From positions 1 to 64,000 of the forward strand of contig JAAWMH010000009.1 in assembly GCA_022798335.1 (NCBI GenBank): a stretch of 64,000 nt of DNA. Direction: 5' to 3'. The first letter of the stretch is position 1, and each line of letters starts with the position of its first letter. The notes under the pieces were generated by a model. It did no database searches and was not told where the DNA came from. It worked only from the letters and a program-made list of their open reading frames with translations. Positions 61,008-64,000 of the stretch are shown here, in pieces. Origin of the DNA: Clostridia bacterium (GTDB lineage: Bacteria > Bacillota > Clostridia > TANB77 > CAG-508). Made by a program: the position numbers and the translations under genes.

Positions 61008-64000
61008 ATGAAATTAAAAAGAGGAATACTATTCATTATAATTTTATTCTTAACAATGTTAGTAATAAGCTCATTTGGAACAGTAAAAGCAGCAACAGGA
61101 AGCTTATACTTAAATATTAAAATGTTAAGAAATTCAGGTTATGGTTATCAATTAGCCAACGGGCAAAAAAATGTATGGAAAATTTATGAAGTAGGTGGAA
61201 ATGTAGATGACACTATTTACTGTCTAAAAGGAGGACCAGGATTTGGTTCAGGAGATTTTGCAACAGGAAGTCCACAAGAAACACACTACACACAATATTT
61301 TGATTTAAAAAATCCAAGTAGTATTACCCCAAGTATATATTTAAATGCATTACCAACAGTAAATAGTCTTAATTATACCGCTTTAATTTGGATATTAGAT
61401 AATTGCTATGTAGCACCAAAAGCAGGAGCTTCAACAGAAAAGAGACAAGAAGCAGCAGAAAATAAAAGAATCTTATTAGAAGCAGCAGCAGCTTATGCAA
61501 AAGCAGAAGGAAATCCAGATATTTCAAGTTCAGGAAGAGAATTTAGCTATTTAACAGATGATGATATAGATGCAACTCAACAATTAGCAGTATGGTATTA
61601 TACAAACCCAACAGGTCCTTACCATGTAACCACATTTGAATTTTGGCTAAATAGGGTAGCAGGAACAGATGGAAATTATCAGCCATTAGATGAAGTAGAT
61701 GGAGGAGCCATCTTTACAAGAGGAGAAGAAAGAGCAGCAGCATGTCAAGCATTGTTTGATTATTTAGTAGAAACACCACAAAAGCCAGGATTTACATATG
61801 ATTATGCAAGTAGTGGTTTGACTCAAGCACCAGTACAACTTGCAGATACTAATATCACAGCAGTACCACAAGGCGACAGAATAATTATAGGACCATATAG
61901 AATAGAAGAATTAAGAAATATAAAATATTCTTTAGAAAAAACAATACTAGATGGAAACGGAAATACCATTTCAAATGCTATTTTATTAGATAGAAATCAA
62001 AACGAAGTTGCAAGTAGCACAACACTAAAAGATTTAATAGGACAAAACTTCTATATTTCTGTTCCAACAGGAACAAATACTAGTAGAGTAGAATTTAAAA
62101 TAAGCGGATCATTCTTTACAACAACAACAACCTATTGGTCAGTAGCAAACCCAGGAGCAACAGACCAACCAGTAGTAAAAATAGAAAAAACACCAAACAC
62201 ATATGAAGATGAAAAAACTTATACAGAAGCACCAGTAGAAATATTTGATTTAGCATTAAGAAAATTTATTACTTCTATTCAAGGAGCAGCACCAGAAAAA
62301 ACAAGAGAGCCACAAATAGAATCTACAGAAATTACAAAATTAATTAATGGAACAACTCAAACAGCAACAAAAGTTCATCCAAAAAATCCATTAGTAGTAA
62401 AAAAAGGTGACAAAGTAATTTATACCATTAGAGTATACAATGAAGGAAACGTAGGAGGTTATGCTACACAAGTAACAGACTACTTACCAGAAGGATTAAT
62501 CTTCTTACCAGAAAGCAATATCAATAAAACATATGGCTGGACAAATCCATCAGGAGATGGAAAGACCATTGTAACAGACTACTTAAAAGATGCTTTAATC
62601 AATCCAGTAACAACTACAAGCACACAATTAGATTATAAAGACTTACAAATAGAATGTGAAGTAGCAAGCACAGCTACTAATAGCACATTAAAAAATATTA
62701 CAGAAATAACTGCACACAAAGATGAACATGGAAATACAGCAGTAGTAGATAGAGACTCTGAGCCAAACAGCTTAACAGAAAATCAAAAAAATAATTATGG
62801 CGAAACACAAAAACAAGATGATGATGATTTTGAAAATTTAATTTTATTTGAAAATGGGTTTGATTTAACATTAAGAAAATTTATCATTTCCATTGCAGGA
62901 AATGCACCAGAAGAAGATAGAACACCAAAAATACCAACAGCAGAGCTTACAAAATTAAAAAATGGAACAACAACTACTGTAAATAAAGAACATCCAAAAA
63001 ATGCTTTAACCGTAAAAACAGGAGATAAAGTAGTATATAAAATAAGAGTATATAATGAAGGAAACGTAGCAGGATATGCAGCAGAAATAACAGACCACTT
63101 ACCAGCAGGACTAACCTTCTTACCAGAAAGTGATATCAATAAAGCATATGGCTGGAGTAATCCATCAGGAGACGGAAAAACTATTGTAACTACCTACTTA
63201 GCAGATAAATTATTAGATGCATTTGATGGAACAGACTTAGACTATGAAGATATTCAAATAGAATGTGAGGTTACAGCAGCAGTAACAGATAAAGATCAAT
63301 CTTTAAAAAATATTGCAGAAATTACAAAAAATAGAGACGAAGACGGAAATCCAGTAGAAGACCGTGATTCTACACCAAATAATGTAGATAAAAATAATTA
63401 TGGAGAAACAAATCAAGAAGATGATGACGACTTTGAAAACTTAATTTTAAAAGGACAATATTTTGACTTATCATTAAGAAAATTCATTACAGGAGTAAAT
63501 GATAGACAAATAACTAATAGAGAACCACAAGTAATATTAGAAGAACTAAAAGATGGAAGTAAAACAACAGCCACCTATGAACATCCTAAAACTCCAATAG
63601 GTGTTTCTAATGGAGATATTGTAACATATACGATTCGTGTATACAATGAAGGACAAATAGATGGATATGTAACAGAAATAACAGATCATTTACCAGAACA
63701 ATTAGAATTTTTAGTAGAAGATAGCTTAAATGCAAAATATGGATGGACAGTAGAAACAGATGGAAGAACAGTAAAAACAACAATAACTTCACCAAATACA
63801 AACCATTCTGCAAGCAGAGACGAAATCTATAATAATAGAAGAGCAGAAACGGACAAAGTATTACTAGAAGCATTTGATGGAAATAACTTAAATTACATTG
63901 ACGTTCAAATAAAATGTAAAGTAAAAGAAGATATTAACTTATACCAAAAAATTACTAACATAGCACAAATTACAGCGTTTACAGACAGCGAAGGAAATCC
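61008..64000 (+). CDS. large surface adhesin with N-terminal thioester (TED-like) domain and tandem FDLxLRKFI repeat domains; continues beyond window
   Basis: signal peptide; TIYCLKGGPGFGSGDF and TQQLAVWYYT thioester-type motifs; repeats starting FDLALRKFITSIQG, FDLTLRKFIISIAG, FDLSLRKFITGVND. Confidence 0.8.
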   Translation, partial: MKLKRGILFIIILFLTMLVISSFGTVKAATGSLYLNIKMLRNSGYGYQLANGQKNVWKIYEVGGNVDDTIYCLKGGPGFGSGDFATGSPQETHYTQYFDLKNPSSITPSIYLNALPTVNSLNYTALIWILDNCYVAPKAGASTEKRQEAAENKRILLEAAAAYAKAEGNPDISSSGREFSYLTDDDIDATQQLAVWYYTNPTGPYHVTTFEFWLNRVAGTDGNYQPLDEVDGGAIFTRGEERAAACQALFDYLVETPQKPGFTYDYASSGLTQAPVQLADTNITAVPQGDRIIIGPYRIEELRNIKYSLEKTILDGNGNTISNAILLDRNQNEVASSTTLKDLIGQNFYISVPTGTNTSRVEFKISGSFFTTTTTYWSVANPGATDQPVVKIEKTPNTYEDEKTYTEAPVEIFDLALRKFITSIQGAAPEKTREPQIESTEITKLINGTTQTATKVHPKNPLVVKKGDKVIYTIRVYNEGNVGGYATQVTDYLPEGLIFLPESNINKTYGWTNPSGDGKTIVTDYLKDALINPVTTTSTQLDYKDLQIECEVASTATNSTLKNITEITAHKDEHGNTAVVDRDSEPNSLTENQKNNYGETQKQDDDDFENLILFENGFDLTLRKFIISIAGNAPEEDRTPKIPTAELTKLKNGTTTTVNKEHPKNALTVKTGDKVVYKIRVYNEGNVAGYAAEITDHLPAGLTFLPESDINKAYGWSNPSGDGKTIVTTYLADKLLDAFDGTDLDYEDIQIECEVTAAVTDKDQSLKNIAEITKNRDEDGNPVEDRDSTPNNVDKNNYGETNQEDDDDFENLILKGQYFDLSLRKFITGVNDRQITNREPQVILEELKDGSKTTATYEHPKTPIGVSNGDIVTYTIRVYNEGQIDGYVTEITDHLPEQLEFLVEDSLNAKYGWTVETDGRTVKTTITSPNTNHSASRDEIYNNRRAETDKVLLEAFDGNNLNYIDVQIKCKVKEDINLYQKITNIAQITAFTDSEGN

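Noticed and set aside
1-64000. CRISPR array
   Set aside because: No regularly spaced direct repeats and no cas-like genes seen.

Overview
AT-rich Firmicutes/Clostridia-like chromosome window. From left to right it holds: (1) a defence island (about 0.2-16.5 kb) with an AbiEi/AbiEii-type toxin-antitoxin pair, a ComEC-like MBL protein, and an Ssp/Dnd-like phosphorothioation module (PAPS-reductase/Fe-S protein, DUF4007-like protein, P-loop ATPase, cysteine desulfurase) followed by helicase, GHKL ATPase, PLD nuclease and SprT-like genes; (2) housekeeping genes comM, dprA, yraN, ogt and a cysteine synthase, plus a GH25-LysM lysozyme; (3) an ABC transporter ATPase gene split by a 6,990-bp serine-recombinase element. 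The element carries an unusual five-gene cargo: a pyruvate-kinase-like barrel, a PurA-like synthetase, a uridine-kinase-like P-loop protein, a J-domain pseudokinase and a VWA protein; (4) nrdD/nrdG, prs, rpsU, yqeY and yfmF/yfmH; (5) a type IV secretion cluster (about 43.6-58.2 kb); (6) dacA, tRNA-Gly, tRNA-Cys and a large thioester-type adhesin that runs off the window. The most striking observation is a recoding signature. Seven host genes (sspC-like ATPase, comM, dprA, ABC permease, SDR, yfmF, virB6-like) appear frameshifted at 12 places. At all 12 the zero-frame codon is CGG, and skipping its C (+1) restores the conserved protein with a Gly (GGN) codon. By manual scan I found no CGG used as an ordinary in-frame Arg codon in any host gene of this window, whereas the five cargo genes of the integrated element each contain exactly one ordinary CGG Arg codon. 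This suggests CGG is unassigned in this organism and acts as a +1 frameshift codon, and that the element is foreign to this code. All calls are from reading the sequence; no database search was run.
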